Source of the DNA: an uncultured Pseudomonadota bacterium
Lineage (GTDB): Bacteria > Pseudomonadota > Gammaproteobacteria > Steroidobacterales > Steroidobacteraceae
DNA: 64,000 bases
Assembly: GCA_903862885.1 (NCBI GenBank)
Contig: CAIOZU010000066.1
Location: forward strand, 1 to 64,000
Direction of reading: 5' to 3'
Part shown: positions 1 through 10,356 of the stretch, in pieces
Numbering within the stretch: the stretch's first letter is position 1
How the letters are laid out: each line of letters opens with the position of its first letter
Notes under the pieces: generated by a model
The model's database searches: none
The model's input: the letters and a program-made list of their open reading frames with translations, nothing else
Told to the model about the DNA's origin: nothing
Position numbers and translations under genes: made by a program

Positions 1-771
1 CTCTCCGTGATCATCATTACCAAAAACGAAGCACACAACATTGTGGCTTGCCTCAATAGCACCTCGTTTGCAGATCAATGGATCGTGGTCGACTCAGGCA
101 GTACCGATGGCACCGCAGAACTGGCGCAGCAAGCCGGTGCGATGGTGGTGCATAGGCCTGACTGGCAGGGATTTGGGATCCAGAAAAATCGTGCGCTCCA
201 CTTAGCGACTGCGGATTGGGTACTCTCGATTGATGCAGATGAGCGCGTAACGCCGGCCCTTGCCAATGAAATACAAAAAGCCATGGCGAGCGCAAGCAGT
301 GATGGCTTTGATATCAGAACAGTGACTGCATTCTATGGTCGCCCAGTGCGCTTCTCTGAGTACTACGCCAACACACAGAGCATTCGGCTCTTTAAGAGGT
401 CCTGCGGTCGCTTCACCGATGCACTCGTGCATGAAAACATTGTGCTCAACAGCACGCGTCGCAGCACATTGAAACACCCACTGCAGCACTACTCCTACGA
501 AGACCCAGACACGTATTTGCGCAAAGTCAATCAATACGCAAGCTTAAGTGCGCAGATGCTATTTGATCGCGGCAAACGCGCGCGCTTTGGCGCAGCCGTA
601 GGACACGCGTTAGCTGCGTTTTTTAAATCCTACGTGATTAAATTTGGATTTCTAGATGGGCAAGCCGGCGTGATGATCGCACTGCTATTGGCTGAAACCA
701 CTTACCACAAGTATTTCAAATTGATGCTGCTATCCGAAGCAGATCAACGAAAACACACCCGCCAGAAATGA
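1..771 (+). CDS. Family 2 glycosyltransferase, LPS core type (5' end outside window)
   Basis: Transfers a sugar from a nucleotide donor, probably in lipopolysaccharide core assembly (WaaE/KdtX-like). The GT2 start 'LSVIIITKNEA' is read in frame from base 1, so the true start lies a few codons upstream; the first internal start-like codon is GTG at 7. The nucleotide-binding stretch 'VDSGSTDGT' and the metal-binding 'LSIDADERV' are clear. The mid-region 'YYANTQSIRLFKR' and the late hydrophobic 'FFKSYVIKFGFLDG' resemble the WaaE/KdtX group. About 254 residues are visible, the usual length. It ends against a hairpin shared with the convergent groEL. The family is secure; the acceptor sugar is not known. 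Confidence 0.85.
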   Translation, partial: LSVIIITKNEAHNIVACLNSTSFADQWIVVDSGSTDGTAELAQQAGAMVVHRPDWQGFGIQKNRALHLATADWVLSIDADERVTPALANEIQKAMASASSDGFDIRTVTAFYGRPVRFSEYYANTQSIRLFKRSCGRFTDALVHENIVLNSTRRSTLKHPLQHYSYEDPDTYLRKVNQYASLSAQMLFDRGKRARFGAAVGHALAAFFKSYVIKFGFLDGQAGVMIALLLAETTYHKYFKLMLLSEADQRKHTRQK

Positions 772-797
772 CAAAGCCCCGCAGAGCGGGGCTTTGT
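771..797. terminator. Bidirectional hairpin terminator between glycosyltransferase and groEL
   Basis: A perfect 12-bp inverted repeat (771-782 with 786-797) with a 3-base loop lies between two convergent genes. The stem is GC-rich with AAA/TTT ends, so each strand has a short T run at the stem base. The location fits a shared terminator. Confidence 0.8.
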
Positions 798-856
798 GAC
801 CCAAATGGTCTTTGCAACAAGCTCCGATCAACGCGAGCGTTGACCGGAGCACGGGA

Positions 857-2530
<1,674 letters not shown>

Positions 2531-2549
2531 TTAGGGCTGAAGCGGATGC

Positions 2550-2849
2550 TTACTTGCCTTCGATGACCGCCATGATGTCTTCTTCACGCATCACGAGCAC
2601 ATCATCACCGTCCATTTTGACTTCGGTTCCGCTGTACTTACCAAACAGCACCTTGTCACCCACCTTAAGATCGAGAGGACGCACCGTCCCGTTCTCAAGG
2701 ATTTTTCCCTTGCCTACCGCCAACACGCGGCCTCGGCTGGGTTTCTCGCTGGCGGTGTCTGGGATCACGATCCCACCGGGCGATTTACGTTCTTCTTCTT
2801 CACGCTTGATGATCACGCGGTCATGCAGCGGACGAATCTTCGTCGACAT
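2550..2849 (-). CDS. groES: Co-chaperonin GroES (10 kDa)
   Basis: Heptameric lid of the GroEL chamber. The 99-aa protein has the N-terminal '[12 protein letters not shown]' strand, the mobile loop around '[11 protein letters not shown]' and the C-terminal '[10 protein letters not shown]'. A good ribosome-binding site (GGAGG on the minus strand, about 2856-2862) precedes the ATG. It is first in the groES-groEL operon. Confidence 0.98.
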   Translation of the reverse strand: MSTKIRPLHDRVIIKREEEERKSPGGIVIPDTASEKPSRGRVLAVGKGKILENGTVRPLDLKVGDKVLFGKYSGTEVKMDGDDVLVMREEDIMAVIEGK

Positions 2850-2919
2850 ACTTCAGTCCTCCTTCAGGAGCTTTTGTAACTAAAACGTGGCCCCTTAGGG
2901 GACCGGGCCCAAATAGCTG

Positions 2920-2946
2920 TTAGCACTCTACTGGGTCGGCTGCTAA
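2920..2946 (-). promoter_or_regulatory. CIRCE operator (HrcA site) upstream of groESL
   Basis: The left arm TTAGCACTC (2920-2928) is a perfect CIRCE half-site. After the canonical 9-base spacer the right arm GGCTGCTAA (2938-2946) matches GAGTGCTAA at 7 of 9 positions. It overlaps the last base of the -10 box and the expected transcription start, the usual position for HrcA repression. The hrcA gene is not in this window. Confidence 0.85.
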
Positions 2947-2973
2947 CTATAGCGGCGAAGTTTTGCTTTTCAA
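2946..2973 (-). promoter_or_regulatory. Sigma-70-type promoter of groESL
   Basis: On the minus strand TTGAAA (2968-2973) and TATAGT (2946-2951) are separated by 16 bases, a near-consensus -35/-10 pair. The -35 is part of CTTGAAA, which also matches a sigma-32 -35 element. A matching sigma-32 -10 was not seen. Confidence 0.7.
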
Positions 2974-3181
2974 GGCGCGGCGCGTAAACAGTTCAATAAA
3001 AAAACAGGACCTTGGAGGTACGGAGAGCGGGTGCAGGCGGGCAAAATGCGCTAAACTGAGCGCCTAGATATGATTTAACTCATTGTTTTTAAATAGTTTT
3101 ATAGAATTCATCGTGATAACAGCGTGCTTTACAAAGGCCCGATCCGCCGAGGCGACCCTAAGCGTCCCTCGTGCCGCCCGT

Positions 3182-5401
3182 GTGCGCCCCGTGACGGGAC
3201 TGGCCCGACTCAGCCGCTGGTTGACACCCGCGCTTCTGTGCCTAGGCGCCTGGGTAAGCCCCTCTTTACAGGCCGGCGAGCCTACCTTTTTAGAACCCAG
3301 CCAAGCCTTTGACGTCAGCACCCGCTGGGACGCCAATGCCGTTGTCGTCACGTACCGCATCCACGAAGGCTATTACCTGTATCGACAACGCGTCGGCTTT
3401 ATCAGTGCCACGCCAGACGTACAACTCGGGCCAATCACCTTCCCCACTGGCCTCACACACCATGATGAATACTTTGGGGATCAGGAGATCTATCGACGGG
3501 ACGCCGCGTTTCGAGTCCCCCTGCGCTTCTCAGGGACGCCGCCTGCGAGCGTAGATCTCACACTTCAGTTACAAGGCTGCGCCGACGCGGGACTGTGTTA
3601 TCTGCCACAAACATGGACGCGCCGCGTTCTCCTGCCGACACCAAGCGCCACCCCTGTAACCCCTGCGGCTAAACGCAGCCCCACAGCGAGGCTTAACAGC
3701 CGAGAAAAAACAGAGTTTCTGCAACCCGAGCACGCATTTCAAGTAAGCGTAGATTCAGCCGATGCGCACCATGTGCATGTTCACTGGGTGATTGCCGATG
3801 GCTATTATCTTTACCGCGCCCGCCTCCAGGTGCGCGCAGAAACACCCGACGCCCTCGGCGCGCCCGCCTTTCCGCCCGGTCTTCCCCATCAGGACGATTA
3901 CTTTGGGACGCAAGAGATTTATCGCCATTCACTCGATGTGCTCGTGCCGTATCAAGGGGACGGCACCGCTCCATTAAAACTGACCGTGGTGAGCCAAGGC
4001 TGCGCCGATGCGGGCCTGTGTTATCCGCCACTCAAGCAACTCTTTACGATCCACATGGAGGGTGGCGCAGAGCCTCGCGCCACGACTCACCCCGCGGCGC
4101 TGTCGGAACAAGACCGCCTCGCGGGACTCATTCGCCAAGGCTCACTGCCTCTCGTGATCGCCGCATTTTTTGGGCTGGGTCTGCTGCTTGCCTTCACGCC
4201 CTGCGTATTGCCCATGATCCCCATTCTTGCCGGCATCATCGCCGGTGACCGAGCGCGCCCCACGCCATGGCGTGGTTTTTCCCTGTCACTGGCCTATGTC
4301 ATGGGCATGAGCGTGACCTATACCGTGGCCGGGATAGTCTTTGCGGCCGCGGGACGTCAAGCACAGGCCGTCTTTCAGCAGCCTTGGATTTTAGTTTTGT
4401 TCGCCGCGTTGTTTGTCGCTTTGGCATTAGCGATGTTAGGTTTTTACGAATTACAGATGCCGAGCGCCGTGCAGACCCGGTTCACCGCACTCAGCCAGCG
4501 GATTCGCGGTGGCCGCCTGGTGTCCACTGCAATCATGGGCGCACTGTCCTCTTTGATCGTGACGGCCTGCGTCGCGCCCCCCTTAGTCGCGGCACTCGCG
4601 GTCATCGGTCAAGTGGGCGATCTCACCCGCGGTGGACTGGCCTTGGCGGCGCTGTCTTTTGGCATGGGTAGCCCGTTACTGCTGGTCGGCGCATCCGCAG
4701 GCCAACTCCTGCCCAAGGCCGGCGCCTGGATGAGCACCGTCAAAGCCTTCTTTGGCGTGGCTTTCTTAGGGGTAGCCGCTTGGATGTTAGATCGGCTGCT
4801 CGCGCCGGGTCTCATGATGGGTGTCTGGGCGTTGGTGGCTCTCGCCGCCCTCGCCGTGACACTGACGATCGGCTTACCTGGCGGCCGACGCACTCCCCTG
4901 CGTTGGGTGATGGCCGCCCTCAGCCTCCTCGTGGCCTTGATACTGATCGTCTCCGGTATCAGCGGCGGCACAGACCCACTCCATCCGTGGCAAAGCAGCC
5001 CATTCGGGAGCGCATCGAGCGCCCGTCACCCGCTGTCTTTTACCCGAATCCATACGGTCGCAGAACTGGATGCCGCGCTGGCTGAGGCGGTCGCCCACGG
5101 CGCACCCACCCTCCTCGACTTTTATGCCGACTGGTGCGTCTCGTGCAAAGAAATGCAGGCGCGCACCTTCAGTGATCCGCACGTACAGCAGGCCCTCGCC
5201 AGTTATCGGCGATTGACCGTGGATGTCACGGCAAACTCGCTCGATGATCAGGCCTTACTGCAACGTTTTGGCTTATTTGGCCCACCCACCACCGCATTTT
5301 TCGGCGCGAATGGCCGGGAACGAGTCGATGCGCGGTTGGTGGGATTCATGAATGCCAATGACTTCACCGCACACCTCGCGCAGTGGGCACTCGTTCCGTG
5401 A
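3182..5401 (+). CDS. dsbD: Thiol:disulfide interchange protein DsbD with two N-terminal alpha domains
   Basis: Inner-membrane reductase that carries electrons from cytosolic thioredoxin to periplasmic thiol proteins. After a signal peptide (RLSRW, hydrophobic core, cleavage after LQA) come two consecutive nDsbD-like domains. Each contains 'GYYLYR', 'DEYFG/DDYFG', 'QEIYR' and an active 'QGCADAGLCY' motif. Then follow about eight membrane helices with the 'FTPCVLPM' and 'VTACVAPPL' cysteines and a C-terminal thioredoxin domain with 'WCVSCK'. Usual DsbD has one alpha domain. The frame is open back to TTG 3083 and GTG 3113; GTG 3182 was chosen because it gives a normal signal peptide. No start has a strong ribosome-binding site. 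Confidence 0.93.
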   Translation: MRPVTGLARLSRWLTPALLCLGAWVSPSLQAGEPTFLEPSQAFDVSTRWDANAVVVTYRIHEGYYLYRQRVGFISATPDVQLGPITFPTGLTHHDEYFGDQEIYRRDAAFRVPLRFSGTPPASVDLTLQLQGCADAGLCYLPQTWTRRVLLPTPSATPVTPAAKRSPTARLNSREKTEFLQPEHAFQVSVDSADAHHVHVHWVIADGYYLYRARLQVRAETPDALGAPAFPPGLPHQDDYFGTQEIYRHSLDVLVPYQGDGTAPLKLTVVSQGCADAGLCYPPLKQLFTIHMEGGAEPRATTHPAALSEQDRLAGLIRQGSLPLVIAAFFGLGLLLAFTPCVLPMIPILAGIIAGDRARPTPWRGFSLSLAYVMGMSVTYTVAGIVFAAAGRQAQAVFQQPWILVLFAALFVALALAMLGFYELQMPSAVQTRFTALSQRIRGGRLVSTAIMGALSSLIVTACVAPPLVAALAVIGQVGDLTRGGLALAALSFGMGSPLLLVGASAGQLLPKAGAWMSTVKAFFGVAFLGVAAWMLDRLLAPGLMMGVWALVALAALAVTLTIGLPGGRRTPLRWVMAALSLLVALILIVSGISGGTDPLHPWQSSPFGSASSARHPLSFTRIHTVAELDAALAEAVAHGAPTLLDFYADWCVSCKEMQARTFSDPHVQQALASYRRLTVDVTANSLDDQALLQRFGLFGPPTTAFFGANGRERVDARLVGFMNANDFTAHLAQWALVP

Positions 5402-6096
5402 GCCGCCGCCCACTCACCCTCGCCTATGTGGGTTTTGCCGTGTTAGGCGCGTTGGTGCTGGGCGCTTTCCTGCGCGAGCATTTCACCTCCCCACACACAC
5501 CGCAGCCTGCACCCATAGCCAAGCCAGCAACACCCTCCCTGCCCGACCCATCTGGGGCGATCCCCCGCATCCGACCCCTATTCACACTGCCCGATCTCGC
5601 TGGCCACCGACGTGCCATCACCGACTGGGATGGCCACGCGTTGATCGTGAATTTCTGGGCGACTTGGTGCGCGCCGTGCCGACGGGAAATCCCGTTGCTC
5701 AACTCGCTGGCAACCGAATATGCGTCTAAAAACGTTAAAGTGGTCGGCATCGCCGTCGATTTTGCTGCGGACGTGCAAACATTCATCGCACATACCCCTT
5801 TACAATATGACCTGCTGATCGGCGAAGAAGAGGGGCTGGACGCCGCACGGGGCTTTGGGGTGGACTCACTCGTTTTCCCCTTCACCGCCTTCACGGACCA
5901 GTCAGGCCACCTCCTTGTCGTCCACTTAGGCGAATTACATGCAGACCAGGCTCACGCTATTTTGGACGTCGTGGAACAAGTCAATCACGGCACGCTCCCC
6001 CTGAACGCAGCTCGCAAGGCCATCGATCAGGCCTTAACGGCGCTGCCTTCCACGGGCGCCGCCTCGGCCGAAACCAACAAAACAGCCTTGCAATAA
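5398..6096 (+). CDS. TlpA/ResA-type membrane-anchored thioredoxin
   Basis: Periplasmic thiol reductase tethered by an N-terminal helix ('AYVGFAVLGALVLGAF'). The thioredoxin fold carries 'FWATWCAPCRREIPLL', with a CAPC active site. The start GTG at 5398 overlaps the dsbD stop codon (GTGA), so the two are translationally coupled; an in-frame GTG at 5383 is an alternative. The pairing suggests DsbD delivers electrons to this protein, for example for cytochrome c maturation or oxidised periplasmic proteins. The specific client is unknown. Confidence 0.85.
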   Translation: MSRRPLTLAYVGFAVLGALVLGAFLREHFTSPHTPQPAPIAKPATPSLPDPSGAIPRIRPLFTLPDLAGHRRAITDWDGHALIVNFWATWCAPCRREIPLLNSLATEYASKNVKVVGIAVDFAADVQTFIAHTPLQYDLLIGEEEGLDAARGFGVDSLVFPFTAFTDQSGHLLVVHLGELHADQAHAILDVVEQVNHGTLPLNAARKAIDQALTALPSTGAASAETNKTALQ

Positions 6097-6209
6097 GCCG
6101 CTCCCAAGCGGCTAGAGACCCGATTCAGCGTCGATATGCAGCGATTTGCGCCTAAGCTGCAAAATATGGTTAAACTGCGGGGCGGATGAGTGGCTTGGAC
6201 GGGGATCGC

Positions 6210-6656
6210 ATGGCGCATTTTTTGGTTGTCAACGGCCCAAACCTTAACTTATTGGGCAGCCGCGAGCCGACACTCTATGGCACCGATACCTTAGCCGATA
6301 TCATCACGCGCCTAGAGCACCTGGCTAACAGCCGAGGCGCCACCCTGACGGCTGTTCAGTCCAATGCGGAACACGACCTGATCAACGCCATTCAGGGTGC
6401 GAAAACCGCCAAAGTGGACGCCATCATCATCAATGCCGGGGCCTTCACGCATACCAGCATTGCCATCCGCGATGCCTTAGCGGCGGTCACGATCCCGTTT
6501 TATGAGGTGCACCTATCCAATGTGTATGCGCGCGAAAGCTTTCGAAGCCACTCTTATCTGTCGGCTTTAGCCGTCGGCGTGATCGCGGGCCTTGGGCCGA
6601 TCGTGTACGAGTTGGCACTTGAGGCGGCTTTACGCCGCTTTGCGCCTGCTCGCTGA
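6210..6656 (+). CDS. aroQ: 3-dehydroquinate dehydratase, type II
   Basis: Converts 3-dehydroquinate to 3-dehydroshikimate in the shikimate pathway. The hallmarks are '[16 protein letters not shown]', the Tyr of 'TLYG', '[16 protein letters not shown]' and 'EVHLSN' with the catalytic His. ATG 6210 gives the typical family N-terminus and has a purine-rich GGGG 5 bases upstream; an in-frame ATG at 6186 would add eight residues. It lies directly upstream of accB-accC, an order often seen in gammaproteobacteria. Confidence 0.95.
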   Translation: MAHFLVVNGPNLNLLGSREPTLYGTDTLADIITRLEHLANSRGATLTAVQSNAEHDLINAIQGAKTAKVDAIIINAGAFTHTSIAIRDALAAVTIPFYEVHLSNVYARESFRSHSYLSALAVGVIAGLGPIVYELALEAALRRFAPAR

Positions 6657-6679
6657 ATTGACTGAAGTAAGGAATTAAG

Positions 6680-7135
6680 ATGGATATTCGCAAGGTGAAG
6701 AAACTGATCGAACTCCTCGAGGAGTCAGGCGTCGCCGAGATCGAAATCAAAGAAGGCGAGGAATCCGTGCGCATCAGTCGCCACGGAGCCGGCAATGTTG
6801 CCACCTATATCCAAACCGCACCGAGCCATGCGCCCGCAGCGCCCACCGCCGCACCGGTGGCTCCGCCCGCCGCTGCCCCGGCGGCGAGCGCGCCCTCCAC
6901 CGTCAACCACATCACGGCCCCCATGGTCGGCACCTTCTATGCCTCCTCAGCGCCGGGGGCCAAAGCCTTCATCGAATTAGGACAAGAGGTCAAGGTAGGC
7001 CAGACTCTGTGCATCATTGAAGCGATGAAAATGATGAATCAGATCGAATCCGATAAAGCCGGCAAAGTGGTCTCCATTTTGGCCAAGAACGGCGATCCAG
7101 TGGAGTTCGGTCAACCTCTCTTCATCGTTGAATAA
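6680..7135 (+). CDS. accB: Biotin carboxyl carrier protein of acetyl-CoA carboxylase
   Basis: Carries biotin between the carboxylase and transferase of acetyl-CoA carboxylase, the first step of fatty-acid synthesis. The 151-aa protein has the N-terminal '[17 protein letters not shown]', an Ala/Pro linker (residues about 45-78) and the biotinyl domain with '[11 protein letters not shown]', where the Lys is biotinylated. A TAAGGA ribosome-binding site precedes the ATG. accC starts 13 bp downstream. Confidence 0.97.
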   Translation: MDIRKVKKLIELLEESGVAEIEIKEGEESVRISRHGAGNVATYIQTAPSHAPAAPTAAPVAPPAAAPAASAPSTVNHITAPMVGTFYASSAPGAKAFIELGQEVKVGQTLCIIEAMKMMNQIESDKAGKVVSILAKNGDPVEFGQPLFIVE

Positions 7136-7148
7136 GTGATTCGTCCCC

Positions 7149-8492
7149 ATGCTTGATAAAGTGCTGATCGCTAACCGGGGCGAGATCGCGCTCCGCATTC
7201 TGCGTGCTTGCCGAGAACTCGGTATTAAAACCGTCGCTGTGCATTCCACGGCTGACAACAATTTAAAACACGTGCTGCTGGCAGATGAAACCGTCTGCAT
7301 TGGTCCACCGGCGTCTAAAGGCAGCTACCTCAACATGCCCGCCATCATCGCGGCGGCCGAAGTCACTGACTCCATGGCCATTCACCCGGGCTACGGCTTT
7401 TTGTCTGAAAATGCCGACTTTGCAGAGCGCGTTGAAAAATCAGGTTTTGTATTTGTCGGTCCGAAAGCTGAAACCATCCGCTTAATGGGCGACAAGGTGT
7501 CGGCGATCCGCACCATGAAGGCCGCCGGTGTTCCGTGCGTGCCAGGCTCCGGGGGGCCACTCGGTCTTGAGCCAGAACCGATCCGCGCTATTGCCAAAAC
7601 CATCGGCTACCCCGTCATTATCAAAGCATCCGGCGGCGGTGGCGGTCGCGGCATGCGCGTGGTGCATTCGGAAGCCGCTCTGCTCAACGCGGTCAGCGTC
7701 ACCCGAGCGGAAGCACTCGCTGCATTCAGCAATGACCAGGTCTACATGGAGAAATTCCTTGAGCGTCCGCGGCACATCGAATTTCAGGTGGTTGCCGATA
7801 GTCAAGGTCATGTGGTGGTGCTCGGTGAGCGCGACTGCTCTATGCAGCGCCGCCACCAAAAAATCATTGAAGAAGCGCCAGCACCTGGCATCACCCCCGC
7901 GCAGCGCCTCGCCATGACCGAGAGCATCACCACCGCCTTAAAGAACGTGGGCTATCGCGGCGCCGGCACGCTCGAATTTCTGTACGAGAACGGCGAATTT
8001 TATTTTATTGAGATGAATACGCGGATTCAGGTAGAACACCCAGTGACAGAAATGGTCACCGGCATTGATCTGGTGAAGCTGCAGTTACGCATTGCCGCCG
8101 GTGAGCCCTTGCCGTTTAAGCAAGAAGACATCGAGATTCGTGGCCACGCAATTGAATGTCGCATCAACGCGGAAGATGCCAAGACCTTCATGCCAAGCCC
8201 AGGCACGGTCAAGCTGTGGCATGTGCCTGGCGGGCCGGGCATTCGCATTGATAGCCACCTATACTCAGGCTATGTCGTGCCCCCATTTTATGATTCTTTA
8301 GTCGCCAAGGTCATCGCCCATGGCGAAGACCGAAGCATCGCTATCGCCCGCATGCGCAATGCACTCTCAGAGATGGTGGTGGAAGGGATTAAGACGAACG
8401 CCGCCTTGCATCAGGAAATCTTTGGTCACGCCGCTTTCCGTCAAGGCGGTCTGGACATTCACTACCTAGAACGCAGACTGGGACTTAAGTAA
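7149..8492 (+). CDS. accC: Biotin carboxylase, acetyl-CoA carboxylase subunit A
   Basis: ATP-dependent carboxylation of the biotin on AccB. The 447-aa protein has the N-terminal '[18 protein letters not shown]', the ATP-grasp glycine loop '[14 protein letters not shown]', '[12 protein letters not shown]' and the catalytic '[14 protein letters not shown]'. It forms an operon with accB and aroQ upstream. Confidence 0.98.
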   Translation: MLDKVLIANRGEIALRILRACRELGIKTVAVHSTADNNLKHVLLADETVCIGPPASKGSYLNMPAIIAAAEVTDSMAIHPGYGFLSENADFAERVEKSGFVFVGPKAETIRLMGDKVSAIRTMKAAGVPCVPGSGGPLGLEPEPIRAIAKTIGYPVIIKASGGGGGRGMRVVHSEAALLNAVSVTRAEALAAFSNDQVYMEKFLERPRHIEFQVVADSQGHVVVLGERDCSMQRRHQKIIEEAPAPGITPAQRLAMTESITTALKNVGYRGAGTLEFLYENGEFYFIEMNTRIQVEHPVTEMVTGIDLVKLQLRIAAGEPLPFKQEDIEIRGHAIECRINAEDAKTFMPSPGTVKLWHVPGGPGIRIDSHLYSGYVVPPFYDSLVAKVIAHGEDRSIAIARMRNALSEMVVEGIKTNAALHQEIFGHAAFRQGGLDIHYLERRLGLK

Positions 8493-8501
8493 CTGCGGAG
8501 C

Positions 8502-8527
8502 GGGCTCTGATTGAGCCCCGAAGGGGC
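8502..8527 (+). promoter_or_regulatory. Two alternative hairpins in the accC-prmA spacer
   Basis: GGGCTC (8502-8507) can pair with GAGCCC (8513-8518), while GCCCC (8515-8519) can pair with GGGGC (8523-8527). The two cannot form together. The second buries AAGGGG, the likely ribosome-binding site of prmA. No T run follows, so this is not a simple terminator. Confidence 0.4.
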
Positions 8528-8530
8528 GTC

Positions 8531-9430
8531 GTGCCGTTCATCCAATTTCATCTGACGCTCAACGGTCTCGATCCGGATACGGTAGAAGCCGCGTGCTTTG
8601 CAACCGGGGCGGTGGCGGTCACGTTGGCCGATGCGGGGGACGCCCCCATTCTAGAACCGGCCCCCGGCACCACACCGCTGTGGCCAACCATTGCATTGAC
8701 CGCTCTTTACGAAGACACCGCCGACCCCACGGCGATCACCGTTGTACTTCGTGAGCAACTGGAACGACCGGATCTGACGCTCACCTTTGTCCCTGTCGTA
8801 GAACGGGTCTGGGAACGGGAGTGGTTAAAAGACTTTCGCCCGATGCGCTTTGGGGATCGCTTGTGGATCTGTCCGGGTGGACAAGCCCCCACGGCGGACG
8901 CGGATCGCGCCGTCATTGTGTGGCTCGACCCAGGACTCGCCTTCGGCACAGGCACCCACGCCACCACCGCACTGTGCTTGGAATGGCTCGATGAGGCCCC
9001 GCTACACCAGGCCCGAGTGCTGGATGTCGGCACCGGCTCAGGGATTTTAGCCATTGCCGCACTGCGCTTGGGTGCGACGCACGCGCACGCGCTCGACATT
9101 GATCCCCAGTCGCTGATTGCGACTCGCGACAATGCCGCTCGCAATCACATCATCACCGGCCTCACCGTGGCTCACGCGGACGCACCGTGGGGCGATGCGT
9201 ATGACATTGTCCTGGCGAATATTCTGGCGGAGCCTCTCATTGAGTTGGCCTCGCGCCTCGCGCAGGTGACGCGAGCGAACGGAAAAATCATTCTGTCTGG
9301 ATTATTGAGCGCCCAAGCAGATGAAGTCACTGCAGCCTATCTACCTTGGTTCGACATGGAGCCCGCGCGCGCGCGCGACGGCTGGATTGGCTTAGTCGGC
9401 ACCCGCCGCGATCACACAGCAGGCGCATAA
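8531..9430 (+). CDS. prmA: Ribosomal protein L11 methyltransferase
   Basis: SAM-dependent methylation of ribosomal protein L11. The 299-aa protein has the PrmA N-terminal domain and the methyltransferase core 'VLDVGTGSGILAIAALRLGA', followed by 'DIVLANILAEPLIELA', the substrate-side NILA motif. 'GLAFGTGTHATTALCLEWL' is diagnostic. The start is GTG 8531 with AAGGGG just upstream. The accB-accC-prmA order is common in gammaproteobacteria. Confidence 0.96.
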   Translation: MPFIQFHLTLNGLDPDTVEAACFATGAVAVTLADAGDAPILEPAPGTTPLWPTIALTALYEDTADPTAITVVLREQLERPDLTLTFVPVVERVWEREWLKDFRPMRFGDRLWICPGGQAPTADADRAVIVWLDPGLAFGTGTHATTALCLEWLDEAPLHQARVLDVGTGSGILAIAALRLGATHAHALDIDPQSLIATRDNAARNHIITGLTVAHADAPWGDAYDIVLANILAEPLIELASRLAQVTRANGKIILSGLLSAQADEVTAAYLPWFDMEPARARDGWIGLVGTRRDHTAGA

Positions 9431-9435
9431 CTTAA

Positions 9436-10356
9436 GTGTTCGCCATTTGCCCCACCTGCCAAGCACCGCTTGCACTCACCGCCGATTTACTCATGGCAAC
9501 ACGCGCACACTTATCGTGCGCACGCTGCGGCGCCTCATACGATGGCCTGAGCCATCTCGTGGATGGCTCACCATTAGAATCGGATCTCCCTACTCTACAT
9601 GCGGAAGTGCCTACCATCGCCGCGCGTCTGGCGCGCGAGGCGCAGCCGACTTTAGAACATGTGGAAACGACGGGCACCCCACCCACTGACCAGATCAGCG
9701 CCGTGTATGCCGCATCACTACCGACCGTGACGTCAGTGGATCGCTTCGATGTGGCATTAGAGCGCGCCCCTGAATCACTGCCACCGATGCAGGTGACCGG
9801 TCGTTGGTCGACCCCAGCACCTACCCCGCACCGACCTTCACGCGCTCTACAATGGCTCGGGATCATTTCCCTCTCTTTTCTGCTTTTAGCGCAAATCGTT
9901 CATACCTGCCGCGCCTCTTTGGCATCATGGCCGGTCATAGGTCCCACCCTGTCCTCTGCGTATGCGCTCATGGGCATGAGCTTAGAGGCACGCTGGGATC
10001 CCGCCAGTTATGAAGTGCAAAAAATAGAACGCGTGGATGCGGATACGCCCGGCACCCTGCGACTGCATGCGCGCATCATTAACCACGGGCTTCAAGCGCA
10101 GCCTGCGCCCTTACTGCGCGTGACCTTGCAGGATGGTCACGGTCAGCCGTTGGGGCGCCGTGACTTCAGCCCGAATGAATACATGGCCGATCACCCGAAC
10201 ACCTCTAAATCCATGGCGCCCGACGAGCGTCTAGAAACCACCTTAGTGATTCTTGATCCAGGCTCAGCCGCCGTGAGCTTTAGCTTAGAAGCCTGCTTGC
10301 TCTACGACGGCACACTCACCTGTAGCACGGATCTACATCCCGAGAAGAATCCATGA
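9436..10356 (+). CDS. Zinc-ribbon membrane protein, DUF3426 family
   Basis: Function unknown. It begins with a zinc ribbon ('CPTCQAP' and 'CARCGASY', four cysteines), followed by a low-complexity acidic region, one membrane helix near residues 139-160 ('LGIISLSFLLLAQIVHT') and a C-terminal DUF3426 domain ending 'CLLYDGTLTCSTD'. The start is GTG 9436, 5 bp after prmA, and the stop overlaps the dusB ATG (ATGA). The position between prmA and dusB is conserved in relatives and suggests co-expression with translation genes. Confidence 0.85.
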   Translation: MFAICPTCQAPLALTADLLMATRAHLSCARCGASYDGLSHLVDGSPLESDLPTLHAEVPTIAARLAREAQPTLEHVETTGTPPTDQISAVYAASLPTVTSVDRFDVALERAPESLPPMQVTGRWSTPAPTPHRPSRALQWLGIISLSFLLLAQIVHTCRASLASWPVIGPTLSSAYALMGMSLEARWDPASYEVQKIERVDADTPGTLRLHARIINHGLQAQPAPLLRVTLQDGHGQPLGRRDFSPNEYMADHPNTSKSMAPDERLETTLVILDPGSAAVSFSLEACLLYDGTLTCSTDLHPEKNP

